64,000 nt of DNA, taken from assembly GCA_025602915.1 (NCBI GenBank), contig JAHLJZ010000111.1, positions 1-64,000 on the forward strand, written 5' to 3'. The translations under genes were made by a program, and so were the position numbers. Below are positions 34,080-46,425 of the stretch, one piece after another; the stretch's first letter is position 1; every line of letters starts with the position of its first letter. The notes beneath the pieces are model-generated. The model was given only the letters and a program-made list of their open reading frames with translations. It ran no database searches and had not been told where the DNA came from. The DNA comes from Paraphysoderma sedebokerense (lineage: Eukaryota; Blastocladiomycota; Physodermatomycetes; Physodermatales; Physodermataceae).

Positions 34080-37000
34080 CTATGCATTTTTATCCTTCCC
34101 TTTTCCCTTATCTTTGCGACTCTTGCTCATTTTTCCATCCCCTTTTTTCTCCTCGGCGTCTTCGCCGCCCTCTTTTTTGTCCGTTGAGTTGTTCCCCTTT
34201 GCTAACAATGCACTTGCAGCAGCCAAATATTGACTGTAGTACGTAAATGGATAGATATACCCAGGTGCTCCAGGCTTATCAAGGGAGGAAGGTTGGGGAA
34301 TTGCTAATGCGTTTGCTGGTAGGGTGGGAAGAGACAGCGATCTACTGACTGAGGGAGAAGTTGCACCAGAATTACCTGCTGATGTGGACGTTGACCCTTG
34401 CTTAGATGCGGAGGTGGAATTAGGATTTGAGGATGATGAATTCTGGAGATTCTGCAAATTCTTAGCAGCATAAGCCCAATACGAGCTCCACTGGAAAGGC
34501 ACGTAACCGGGTTGAGACTGTGATTGCGAGTGATTGCCCACCGTCTTGGAAGTTTCGCTAGAATCAGTTCCACCTTCTGTACCACCAGCGGGTCCGGCAA
34601 ATGGAAATGGAAACGGAACTTTTGGATTCATGAAGTAAGGTAACCCCAGATACGGGCTATTACTTTTACTTCCATCTTTGCTTCCTGCTACACTTGAATT
34701 TTCACCAATAGTAGCCGGGGTATTGCTTCCTTTTGTACCAACCCTTGATGATTTACCAGAGTTTGCTGTCGAAGGTCGGGAACCTCGCGCTGCAGTAGTC
34801 ACTTTGCCTTTCTTTACACCAGACGATGAAGTGGTAGCAGCCGTAACGGATGCGCCAGAACAGGTTACGGAAGATACTTCGACATCATCTTCATTAGCCT
34901 TTGCTACCTCTTTATTACGAATTCGACTAGAGGCTCTTGTAGACCTGGGTGACGTTCCGGCGCTCGTTGATGCAGAGGTAATTCCCGAGCGAGGACCTTT
35001 CTTGGATCCTCGGGTTTTGCTGTTGCCTGATGGCGAACCGTTTGCACTAGTACTGTTCTCCGATGAGATATCAGATATAGCCGAGACAGACTCCGATTTT
35101 GAGATTTTAGACCGGGTACTGATTCTAGGAGAGTTAACAGCAGAACTGGAGGTGGAAGTGGACTTTGAAGTAGACATTTTGGATGTTTCTCGTTTTCTTT
35201 GAGTCCTGACTTTCTCTTTAGGCTTTTTTTCACTTGATTTTCTTTCTGATTTAACCACCGGCTCCGCTTTCTCTCCTTCGTTGAAATGGCCCTCCATGAC
35301 ACTACGATCAGGCTTATCAATCGCCGACAACCCCAACGCTGCAGCTGCATTGGCTAGATAAACATTAGACATCATGGGAATGGTATTCGGCAAATATGAA
35401 GCGGTATAATGATGTGCTGGTAGTGCATTCATAGGTATTTGTGTCGTCTTAGACATTTCATTCCCAACAGAGATTTCCGGCGCTACTGTATTCGTCAATA
35501 ATGTTTTAGGCGCTGCGGTTTGCTTAGGAGTTGGAAGAAATGTGGTCGAAGGAGGCAAAGCTGCTTTGTCTATTGCGGAAACAGTCGATCGAGCCTCAGA
35601 CGCTCGTGTCCGTCGTGACGGTAAATTTCTTCCTACCTTGACTTTGAAATCCTGCGCATCTGGTACTTTGTCTTTCCAAGATTTGAACTTTGAACTCCAA
35701 ACAAACTCCTTCTGTTCCTTAGCTTCGACTTTAACTTTCCGTGACTTGCCTTCCTTGGTAAGCTTCAAGTCTGACCTGGAATCATCGACATTACTTGACA
35801 CAGGCGGTTTGAGTTCCTCCGTCTCGGGCTCAGTGTCATCATCCTTCTGTACCTTCTCTATCTTATCTTCATTCTCTGCACCTTCGTTTATGGTCGAAGT
35901 GGAATTGAAAGAACTCAACAATGAAGGCGGTAACGTTGATGGTGACGACGAAGGAGATGAATATTTGGTGTCCCCGATTAATGATCGAATAATCCTAAAG
36001 GCTTTGATGTTTGCATACGGGATTTTTGTCTGAGGATCCAAGTATTTAGCAGGAAGACCGGTAATAGGACATATTACGTTTCGTTTGAGGTGAGTTGGCG
36101 GATCTGGATACGGAGAAAAAAAGCGATGTGTTATTAGAAGACAATTGACTACCGTCAGAACATAGTGAGTTTAACTTACTGCGTGGCTTTTTCTTTAACA
36201 CGTCAAATGGGCTTTCTAATTTTGTTAAGCTGTTATTTGCCAACGCTTTACGGGTACTAGTGCGGCTATCAAACGAATTTTCAAATCCCTCTAATATAAT
36301 CACATTCCTCGATTTCATCTCGGTTAGATTCAAAGATTTTACCGGAATGTCTTCATCGTTTTCTTCGACGGATGGTGTTATTGACATAGGAATTGCGGAT
36401 GCAGACGAAAGCTGAAGGTCAGTGGATAAGGAGGCGTGTGAGACTGTTGAAGCTGCTGAAGTGCGTCGTTGCAATGATGGATCACTTGAGACAGCTTTTA
36501 CAGTCGGACTTGGTGGTCCCAAATCTGTAACTGCACCATCATGTCCTCTACTGCCGTCATTCATTTCGCGTCGACTTTCATCATCCAGATCCATTTGGTT
36601 GCCTTGAATATCTTTGTTTCGATTTTCCACTTCTTTGATCTCCTCGATTAAGATCCTTCTACCCTCAAACTCCGGATAACTTAAATACCTAATAATTGGA
36701 CCCTGAATTCCTTTCTTCTTTTTGTTAACATTTTTCTTCTTCTCTAGTTCCATCGCCCGCCAATTTTCGAGAGATGCAATGTTGATTTGCTCAGTAATGG
36801 CCGCTTCAGCAAGGAGTTCGGCTTGTGTCATCTTTCGAGTAACTTGTTTCTCTTTCTTCGGGAGGGCAGCCTAATAAATGAAAAGTGTAACGCTATTAAT
36901 AAAATGGCCCCATGAGGACGTTAAGAAGCAGGGAAATTACATACTCTTTTTTCTTCACGCTCGCGCTGTCGACGATCCGCTTCTTCTTTGACTTTAACAG

Positions 37001-38078
37001 TTGAAGCACGATACGACTGTCTAACGGGTTGATAATCTCTCCAATTGACTACAAATACAGTACCGATCCGCCATAAAAACAAGTCATGTTAACAAATTAT
37101 GGGGCGAGAGTGACATAATCCAAGAGACATGAACGGACTTTTTTCTAGTTTCTTCTTCTTGGTCTGTTCGGTAGTACTGGCGACTGAAGTCTCACTAACT
37201 GCAAGGGACGCTTTTCGTTCAACTTTCCTTTCCTTGGTTACACTAGTTTTGGGTTTCTTAGCCGGTTTCTTCAGAAAGTCGAGAGTTTTCTTTCGTTTTT
37301 TCTATTGCAGACATTTAAATAAACTTTAGCCACTTTTATAACAATTAAATCAAAACTCATTCTCAATACATAATTCAAGAAAGAGTGCCAAATAATATCG
37401 ACGGAAATAGCGAGATACCTTATCAAACTCGTCTTCGTCCGCTTCAACAACTTCGTCTTTGTTTTCATCTTCTGATTCAGTTTCAAAATCCGAATCAAAT
37501 ATATCTTCCTCCTCTGGTTAACAGTACATAAATTTCAGGAGTGATGATTGAATCCCGATCATTAAAAATAGAATAATAAAGATAAACAAACAAACACAAA
37601 TACGTCGTGAGCAAGTTAAACCATGACAGCAATGATTAGTGTATTCCGTTTCTCAATTCACTAGGAAATACGATCCTCAAAAGAACTATCCTTGTGCGGA
37701 GTAAATTCAAAGAATCAAAGTGACATTATTACTCGGAAATCAGGTACACACCTTTTCCTACGAACTCTTCATCTTCCTCAACTTCCATAAACATCTCTTC
37801 GACTTCAACCTCAGTCTCAAGGAGATCTCGCATACTAATCCAATTTGAGTTAATCAGCAGAAACATGCATCACAATACATAGATTATTCGTCATTTATAA
37901 TAACAATCAAAGAATCAGAAACGAGTTAATCGGAACGCCATGAACTCAGAACTCGCAAGGACGATGTCCGAAAATGGTGTATCCAGTGGATAAACAACAA
38001 AGAATGACAAGAAAGTAGAATGTTTAATTACCGGTTACCCGCTGTGGCTCTCTTTGATCTTGATGTTACGAGGGACAT
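34080..38078 (-). CDS. VPS72: YL1/Vps72, H2A.Z-binding subunit of the SWR1 complex
   Basis: Histone chaperone that feeds H2A.Z-H2B to the SWR1 remodeller in the nucleus. The first exon (ATG 38078) reads VTSRSKRATAGNR and joins in frame to MRDLLETEVEVEEMFMEVEE, the YL1 N-terminal signature. Acidic exons follow (EEDIFDSDFETESEDE), then the basic segment KKRKKTLDFLKKP, then NWRDYQPVRQSYRAS and TQAELLAEAAITEQINIASL. The YL1-C domain (PPTHLKRNVICPITGLPAKY, then DPQTKIPYANIKAFRIIRSL) sits near 36100-35980. About 600 further residues of Ser/Thr/Lys/Pro-rich, probably disordered sequence follow, far longer than in yeast or human proteins. About seven introns, all in the 5' half. Start chosen because the conserved N-terminus follows within 20 codons. 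Confidence 0.92.
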
Positions 38079-38754
38079 GGTGGTATATACAGATGATGAA
38101 CGGACGAGAAGACAAGGAAAGCGGATAGAGGAATCTGAACTGAATTGTGTTTTGGACTTTCGTGCCGCGAAGGAACGGATCTCTAAATTTCGAATCACCT
38201 GAACATATTAAGATTCATAGAAAATAGATAAACTTGAATTGAAGGCTATCAGATTTTTATAACATTAAATTGTTTACTATTACACAATTTGGCTAAAGAT
38301 GCACATCAGTGTAAGATTTTATCCAATCAAATCTTTCCCTCTGAGGCCAACGATAATTAAACGTTAATATCATCAATCTTAAGCTCCAATAATTGGTCAT
38401 CAGATACAACTGTAACAACAACAGTAATAATTGAATTCGAATATCTACCGATTCCTCAGTGACAATCACAATCCAATCTGGAAAACATTTAACCCGCGCG
38501 CAAATCTTTTTCAATCTATTCCCTCGTCGTATTCAGTCCTCTTCTTGCACCGAGGTCAGTAATCAATAATGAATGTGGAACCAGAAATACTCAATTAAGA
38601 AAATGATTCTTCAGCAAAGAGTGTATAGTATTTCAATCTATTACAATGTCAGACAATAGTTTACAATATACGCTATGACAATTTACTCCTCAGATGGGTA
38701 TCATATCACATCACTCAAAACTTATGTACACAGTCATATCACAATATCAACACT
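38079..38754. other. Intergenic, Vps72 promoter side
   Basis: 676 bp between the 3' end of the RNase gene and the Vps72 start codon, both on the minus strand. A+T rich; no gene or repeat seen. Confidence 0.35.
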
Positions 38755-39777
38755 CTATAATGATGCCTTCACACAAGGATCAAAACTATTATCAAATGAT
38801 GACGGATGTTGTAATACTCCGCAAACTACACCTCGTTCATTAAATACAACACGGTACGCTCCAGGCGTTGATATAATATTTCCGTACATCTAAATTTCAA
38901 ATAGAGATTAGCAAAAGCATAATAACATCTATGATAAATATATCTAAGAAAACGATTTGAAACACTTACATCCGGTCGCTCAAAATTCTTATGCAAAGGG
39001 TATATCAACATCCGTGAACTATCTTGACAAGATTCAAAATGAATATTCTCTATATTCTTAAATTCATGTGGATACTGATTCTTCTTTCTAGTACTTGACA
39101 CGAATGGATGAAATTTAGCGTACAACAACGATAATTCAAGTTCAGATGTTGTAAATCTGATAGTTCCGGCATCACAAAGCCATAATACTGGTTTATCCAA
39201 TTCTTCAAAAGCTTCTTTAGACATTGAAAATTTTTGGTATTCTCTCGTTAATGCTCGTATAATGGGGTACTGTTTTGACGGTTTCTTAGGGGGTTCGAAT
39301 TCAGGGTCGAAAATAGGTGGAAAATCGGAGGGTATGGAGATTTCAGGATCTTTGGTGAGCGGGGGTAACGTTGTACGATCTGTTTGAAATTGTGGGATAA
39401 TGTGTGATTTTTTGGGGGCATTTTGTGGCCGAGAGATAAATGATGGACGAGTTTGACTTGAATGTCGGTTACTTTGTACAGTTGGAGCTGCATGAGTTTG
39501 TCTTGCTGCTTGCGGTGGAAGAATATGTCGTCCTTGAAATTGGGCGGGCTATATTCAAATTGTCAAATTAATTGTCAAACATGGTCCGCTAATAAGCAGG
39601 CAACAATGAAGATTGAATTTTTGCAAATTTGAAGAATCAACTTACAGCGACACTATTAGGATTTCGCCAACTGACCTCGCTGCCAGTCAAAGGCAGAACC
39701 GCGGATTGTATTGTCGAAAAATGGTTCCATCCGATTAGCAACACCAACCATAACGAGAAATTATTCAGAATAGCCAT
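38755..39777 (-). CDS. Secreted guanyl-specific RNase (N1/T1 family) with long N-terminal extension
   Basis: Three exons joined in phase 0: 39646-39777, 38970-39548 and 38755-38889, giving 281 residues. The N-terminus from MAILNNFSLWLVLLIGW to about residue 25 is a clear signal peptide. Residues about 45-165 are Gln/Pro/Ser-rich and unlike the family. The last about 115 residues match microbial RNase N1/T1, enzymes that cut RNA after G: CDAGTIRFTTSELELSLLYA, NQYPHEFKNIENIHF (family YPH histidine), then PGAYRVVFNERGVVCGVLQH (substrate arginine and the last histidine), ending SFDPCV. Family RNases are about 100 residues, so the extension is unusual. I could not place the family glutamate with confidence. 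Its role is probably RNA scavenging or interaction with other organisms outside the cell (inference). Confidence 0.82.
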
Positions 39778-40391
39778 ATTACTAAGCGATTTTCGATGTC
39801 TGATACTCCTGAAACAAATCACTCAAAAATGCCAAACTGGATAATTTTTAAAACTTGAGGGAAACTGAAATCAGCAAGTACAAGAGATGGACAAGGTAGA
39901 TGTAGATTCTAAATTAGGTTCAATAAATAAAAAAAAGGACGTCTTTCTTTTTATCCTAACAATTCTTATCAGGTATCTTAAACACACATGGTATGGTGAG
40001 CACAACAAGGCATTGTAGACTCATTCAGGAGGTCAATCCCTACATGCGAATTAAAGACGTGCACATTGCGAATGCAGATTTGAAACCTAACCGCACCGTT
40101 GAAATAAAACGCGGTGTTTGGGTCCCGAGGGTCTCCTGGTTTTAGGGTACTTTGTTTCCCTCGAAATAAGTTATAACATGGTTTCAAATGTTAAACAGTT
40201 TACATGGGGAGAAATCCTTATCAGAGACATTGACGGAAGAAAAGGAAAATCCGATTGGCACCGTTAAATTGTTGTGGATTGTTTTGCAGGGATGATGAAA
40301 TAACCTTCAATAATCACGTCAAGGGTTGGCATGGGTTGAAATTCATTTCAGTAAAAATTATAATTTTTATTTTATTTTACTTATATGTTTT
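39778..40391. other. Intergenic, no gene seen
   Basis: 614 bp between SUV3 (3' end) and the RNase start, same strand. A 69-codon minus-strand frame (39978-40187) exists, but I see no family or splice partner. It presumably holds the RNase promoter. Confidence 0.35.
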
Positions 40392-43317
40392 TTACACAGG
40401 CAAATCAATTTTAGATGTACTCTTGTGTTTGTTGAATTTTTTACGTCCAACGTTTTCATCGTGAGTTTCTTCGTCTTCCTCCAGCTCTAACTCACGTTGA
40501 ATGCGCCGCTTATGTTTCTTTTTATCCCACGATACCATTCTTAATCCTTGATCAATTGCTCTCTCGCAATCGCGTTTAAGATATGCAGCCAGGTCATCCG
40601 AGATGCCGGAGAAACTAGGATGTAATTTAAATCTCTGACGAAGCCATAAAAACATCATAAGAGATCGATGGATTTGTTCGAGTATCGTGAGAGATGTAGA
40701 GTTAGAAGGCGATTTGAAGAATATAAGGTCCTCGAATTTGTCTGGATTTGCTGGCGTGGGGAAGATAGGAGGAGGGGTGGAATCGGGTGAAGATGGTGAA
40801 GATGGCGATGTTTCTTCCGGTGTAGGAGAAGGAGGGAGAAGATGTGGCTGGAATACGGTAGGTTGTTGCGGTAAAGGTTCGTCCTCTGGTAAAGCATTTA
40901 ATGGAAACATTTCTTCGAGGTGTTGAACAATACGTTGATTCACATGGAACTTGATTCTCGGATGTTTTGCAAAGACTTTTATGATATTGATTGGTTGACC
41001 TTTGACAAAGAATTCCGCAAACTATTTATCGAGAGTTAATATGCTATATATAACGTGATTTCTCTCGAAAAAAGACGTACTTTTTTATAGCACTCCAATG
41101 AAAGTTGATCACGTAGATTTACAGGCGCTAGTACCCAAGAATATCTATCACGGATCGTCATATCAAAATCCTCTAATAAATCAGCAATGGCCTAGATAAC
41201 AAGGCAATATTAGCATTTGTGAAACAAAATTGGAACTCCACATATGCAACGTTATTACCTTTTGCTCTTCCAAATTACACAGGAAAAACATATTGCCATC
41301 CAGTCTTGCCAAAGCTTCGAATTTACTCAACAAAGCGCTAAACCTCATTCCATCCATAGCAAACTGGCTGGCAAACAACTCTACTTGATCCCCGAGAGGT
41401 TGTAAACCAGCGCTCTGTAATTCAATCGGATCCGCATTCATCAACTCTTTCAAACCTTTAGTATCTTTCTGTGATAAAGTGGTGGCAATACCAGAGGAAG
41501 TCTCTGTGCCGAAGCGTCCCGCACGACCAGCAATTTGACGGGTGGACGACACCGATAACCAGCGTTGATTTTGACCGTCAAACTTTGAAAGGGTAGAAAA
41601 GATGATCCGCGAAATGTTCCTAAAAAACGTACGATTAATTAGACACCATGGATGTGATATTAACATCTAAAACTGTTTTAGTACTCACAAATTCAATCCC
41701 ATCCCAATCGCATCCGTGGCGACGAGCACTTCGTATTCACTGTTGGGGTCGTTGAATAATCGGGCCTGTTCACTTCGGGTTTCTAATCATTGGTGAAGTA
41801 AGTACTGATACTATCATCACAGTTACAAAGAGCGATACGCACCCGGCGGGAGTGCCCCGTAAACCACAGCACACTTTTTGCCAGTTACAGATTCAATTTC
41901 TCTCTTGAGTAGAAACACGTCCTTCCGCGAGAAGGCTACTACACAATCCCCCTTTTGTATCATTTTAAGATTGCCTCGTAAACTATCCGGCGATATTTCC
42001 AACGGACTTAGACGGGTATACTCTTTCACTTCAACCGGTTCATTGATGCTTTCGCATATTCTTTTCACTAGCGGTACTGCGGTCGGTTCCCCACACAGGT
42101 GGATTTCCTTGGCTTGAAGACCGAGGAGAGCGTTAGTCCATGCCCAACCTCGACTAGGATCTCCAATTAACTGAACCAAAAGTTGTTAAGTTTAAGCGAC
42201 GAGGAAGCAGTGGAATCTATGTTATCTCACCTGAATTTCATCAATGACCGCCACATCCAATTTTCGATTAATGTCTGCCATCTCAACTGTACAACTTATA
42301 TGTCCCGCCTGACGGTCCACTATCTTTCGTTCTTCACCAGTTACTAGATTGCACTTGACGCCAGTTGCATTCATTTTTTCGTATATCTCGTGAGCCAACA
42401 ATCTCAGGGGTCTAGAATAACGATGCACACCTTAGATCACGCAGACAAATTAGCAGTTTAAATCTATAAGATAACTACCCGCAGTACACTCCGCTCTTTG
42501 CCTGTTGATATCGAAGTAGCGCATTGTAAGTTTTACCTGAATTTGTTGGACCGACGTGCATAATAATTTTCCTAGATCCACACTCGTATTAAATTCAGCG
42601 GTATCCCTATGCAGAAGAATAAACCAAACCTTGGAGTCGCTCTAGCAGCGGGAAACCATTCAGTCGGATATCGCAAATCGCTAATGTCGCAAAGCGTCTT
42701 GAACTCTTCGACCGCGTCCTGAGGTAAATATTTGTGCACAAAGTCCACGAAGGCCGCATTAAGCTGAGTGTCAACTGCAAAGGTGAAGTTCATGATTAGG
42801 TCAATATAAGTAGATCTCAGTTCGTAATGCACACTTACCGGGTCCCTCTAAATCTATAGGCACTTCCCCGGCTGTGACAGCTTTCTGGAAATCTTGAATG
42901 ACAACATTCAAATTCTTTCCCCGTAATCCCATCTGTTGTGCTTTATAAACTACATCGTTGGAATCCCGCCACCGTCGAATCATTTCTAGAAATAGAATCA
43001 AAGTAAGCGTAAAAAGCCGCGGATCTCAAAGGACATTTGCAAGTCGGAGTAGAAACCTGTCAGGCTAGACGGCTTTGGTAAGGTGATTATTGTATCTTTT
43101 GTAGGAGATGAATTGAGTGCATTTCGGATTAGTTTCGGGATCTTTCTATCAAACGGTCGCTTATTCGGACCTCGTGAACAAACTTGAGTGGAAGAGAAGT
43201 GCGATTTGTGGGACAGATGGTGGCATTTTGGATGAATGTAATGTGGATTTGTTGGTAACAATGAGCGAGAGATACATTTGATAGCCCGAAAGTGGGCCCT
43301 GCAAGCTAAATTCATGA
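40392..43317 (-). CDS. SUV3: Mitochondrial ATP-dependent RNA helicase SUV3
   Basis: Helicase of the mitochondrial RNA degradosome. Start chosen at ATG 43317 because it gives a basic, acid-poor leader ([20 protein letters not shown]) typical of a mitochondrial import signal. The conserved core follows over about ten exons: [36 protein letters not shown] (Walker A), [42 protein letters not shown] (DEIQ box), [51 protein letters not shown] (motif VI) and [20 protein letters not shown]. After [15 protein letters not shown] an inserted Pro/Ser-rich stretch precedes the C-terminal helices and a Lys-rich end. All helicase motifs that I can see are intact. Confidence 0.93.
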
Positions 43318-43938
43318 TGGCATTACTAGTTGCAATTCCGAACAATGTTCTGATCGACTGGTGCAAGTGGAATGCGAAAACCTTGATTACAGAGTCACGT
43401 GACCATTACTGCGTTGTATCCTATTGTTTCTTTTCTTTAATTTGCAGAACAACAGTGGTGAGATATGGATAATGGATAATGGATATGGGCATAATGGCTG
43501 GTATGGTAGAGTGGGAATGAAGAGTACATATGAGTGTCCATGGATGCAGTGAGCAAAATGATGTGCCCGAACAAGGATTGAATTTTGTCGCCAGAATCGA
43601 TACGCAATAAGTATCCCATCGACGGCATCACCGTGTATCTATATAGAGCATGGAAGTGATATTGATGGAATAGAGTGTACCATGATACAGAGTGCAATCA
43701 ACATCAATATACTACAATATCATCAATACCGAATATGTACATTCTTATATTGCGAGTGCGGCGATCATTCCCTCTCAGATGCGCCATTCTTCGGGTCGGG
43801 GGAATTCCCTTCTTCTCTCACATTAGTCATTCCTCATCGCAATTCCCTCATCCACAATACCGCATCCACATCCACATATAAACATCCACAGGATTAAAGA
43901 CACACTCCCTCGCTCATCAACAACTCTGGTCACCCGAA
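43318..43938. promoter_or_regulatory. Divergent upstream region of SUV3 and P450 copy 2, with TATA-like site
   Basis: 620 bp between two start codons. On the plus side, CACATATAAAC at 43873-43883, about 60 bp before the P450 ATG, is a good TATA-like element. A short repeat of ATGGATA units lies near 43462-43485, and CATCCACA words recur near 43850-43895. A stretch near 43555-43635 looks faintly like a tRNA on the minus strand, but the arms do not pair. Confidence 0.4.
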
Positions 43939-46099
43939 ATGACCGTCCTCTCCTCCCTTGCCTTACTCGTCCCTGCCGCCCTCTTCGCCTTATTCGCAAG
44001 GGTTCTGCTCGCGCTCATCAAGGTTCTTATCACCTCGCACTCGCACACTGCCTGTCCTTAATTTCTAATCGCTTATCGTGTAACATGCAACTCTTTCTCT
44101 AGGGTGAACTCGCTGCAAAAAGACTACAGTCATATGGGTTTAAACGTCCAGAATATGTAGACATCATATTCGGAAATGCCAAAGAAATCGCTAACCGTCC
44201 CCTCTCCCTGCAAGCTGAGAAATGGATGAAGAAATTGGGAACAGATGGTATTGCCCGTTTCGGAACGTTTTGCTCTCAGTCTTGCTCGGTTGTGCACATG
44301 AACTAACTCGAGAGTATCAAGTATTCTTCATCAGAGCCGCACATGTCCCGATGCTGATTGTCGCGGAAGGAGAATTGGCTAAACAAATCATGACAAAAAT
44401 TAATGTCCCTAAAAACCAATATAAATCCATTGAAAAGTTAGTGGGCAAGAGTAGTCTTTTGACTTCAAACCCTCCAGATTGGACTTGGAAGGTATATCAA
44501 CAAGATTCTTGGTATTTCTCAGAGAACCGCAAAAGTTGACTAGCTCTCTCTGAATACTCTTGCAGCGAAAAATGATCAACCCAGCGTTTCACCAGACCTT
44601 TCTAAGAAATGTTGTAGTTTCCGTCGCTGCTGATACGACGCTGCACGTTCTAAATGGTGATTTCCTTGTTTTAATTTGAGCAGCTAGCGCGGAGAAATTT
44701 GCATTACTAACAATCGCCATGGACAATCACTCTCAGGCGAATTCACGGTTGCAGCACGTTCTGGCGATATAGTCAATTTGACGGAATGGATCTCTCGTAT
44801 CACACTCGATATCATTGGACTTGCAGGTTTCGGATACGATTTCCAATTCTCAACGCACCCCGATCGGTCAGAGGGAGTTTCGAAAATTGTACTAAAGTGT
44901 CTGGAGGAGCCAGGAAGACAACTAGGGAATCCTCTTGCGAAATATCTTCAACCGTGGAATCAATGGGAATACCACCAGGCTTTGAAAAAGTTTAGAAAAT
45001 TAGGTGCTGATATCATTGCTCAAGCGAAAGAGGCCGAAAAGAATGACAATGCTGGCGACTCCAAAACGATTTTGGGATTACTACTAAAAGCGAGAGGTGA
45101 TGAGGGCAAAGGTTTAACAGATGATGAACTCTTGGACGAAGTGGTGACGTTCCGTATGTAAAAGTTTGCAATACTGTAGTTGGTTAGCAAGTGGGATCTC
45201 CGTTTGACCATATCTTTCGTGTTACAGTTCTCGCTGGTCACGAAACGACTTCTGGCACTCTGTCATTCCTTCTATATATGATTGCCAAGCACCCTGAAGT
45301 CAAACAGAAAATGTATGACGAAATTGACAGTGTTCTTGGTGACCGCCTCGTCGCAACATACGAAGATCAGACAAAACTTACATATACATCTATGGTGATT
45401 AAAGAAACATTACGACTGGTGTGCTATGCTTTAAAACTTCAAAGTTTTTATCCTTGAAATCCTGACAAAATGCTATGATTGTGACCACGTTAGTTCCCCG
45501 TCGGACCTGGTACAGCGCGGAAGCCGACTACTGACCTTCAAATAGGCAAATACTTCATTCCAAAAGATGTATGTTACCTTTCCCCCATTACTCTGATACA
45601 TCAGCTTTATTCTCTTAAATGTCCTTGAGACTAATTCTTTGTCCGGCAGACATCAATTTTGGTCGATTTTATTTTACTACATAGAAACCCGAAATACTGG
45701 GACAATCCGCATGAATTCAAACCCGAGCGATTTGACCGTGACAGTGGAGACAACGAAGACGGAAAGGGCAAACCTGACCTTAATGTGTACACCTACACCC
45801 CATTTTCCGCTGGCCCCAGGTTCGTCCTGGCCATCTGTTCCATCACTGACTTTATTCCATGCTGGCGACGAATAACTGATTAGTGAATTTGACCTTTCCG
45901 TTTTGCTTTTACTAGGATATGTATCGGCAAACCTTTTGCTGAACTAGAAATGAAAATACTTCTCGCCATGTTTTGCAAATCCTTTGATTTCGAAATCGCA
46001 ACAGACAGCGCGCCTGATGTTCCGCCTCATGAACGGTTTACCACCAGTATCACCATGAGACCGATGAGTTATACCGTAAAATTGAAGAAACGATCATAA
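43939..46099 (+). CDS. Cytochrome P450 monooxygenase (copy 2)
   Basis: Close paralogue of the P450 at 26.3 kb. Start ATG 43939 gives a hydrophobic anchor (LALLVPAALFALFARVLLAL). Conserved blocks over about ten exons: WTWKRKMINPAFHQTFLRN, ITLDIIGLAGFGYDF, I-helix LLAGHETTSGTLSFLLYMIA, ETLRL, FKPERFD and haem loop FSAGPRMCIGKPFAE. The end LKKRS is at 46099. Shared unusual segments with copy 1 include GKSSLLTSN, LLLKARGDEG and RFTTSITMRPMSY, and the I-helix is split at the same base in both genes (TTC C|..). Both copies look functional. The substrate is unknown. Confidence 0.92.
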
Positions 46100-46425
46100 T
46101 GAGATAAGTTAATCACAATAGATGTGTAGGCTGACGGGGTTTAGAAAAGGAGCAAAAACGCGGGATCTAGAATTTGTTGTTTTTCGTTTTGCATTTTGTA
46201 TTTCGCTCAATTTGTGTACTTCAATTATTTATGTTTGTATTCTGGTCAAATAATAATAGAAGTAAAAGATTAATTTGTGACATTCCTTGTCCAGCTATTT
46301 TGAGAATGACCACATTTAATAAAGATCATACTACAGGTTTAGTTTCATACAGAACCAAGTATGCCAGAAAAAGAGCCATATCCGCGTCCAAATACTTCAA
46401 GGTTATTATAACGTTAGGAAGTTGA

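Noticed and set aside
34678-35202. 174-codon plus-strand frame opposite Vps72
   Set aside because: It is antisense to the low-complexity tail; its Asp/Glu/Val-rich translation is what the reverse of a Ser/Lys-rich frame gives.
43555-43635. Minus-strand tRNA-like sequence (TTCAATC loop, GGGCA end)
   Set aside because: Only the T-loop area looks right; the acceptor and D arms do not pair and no anticodon arm can be drawn. At best an eroded relic.
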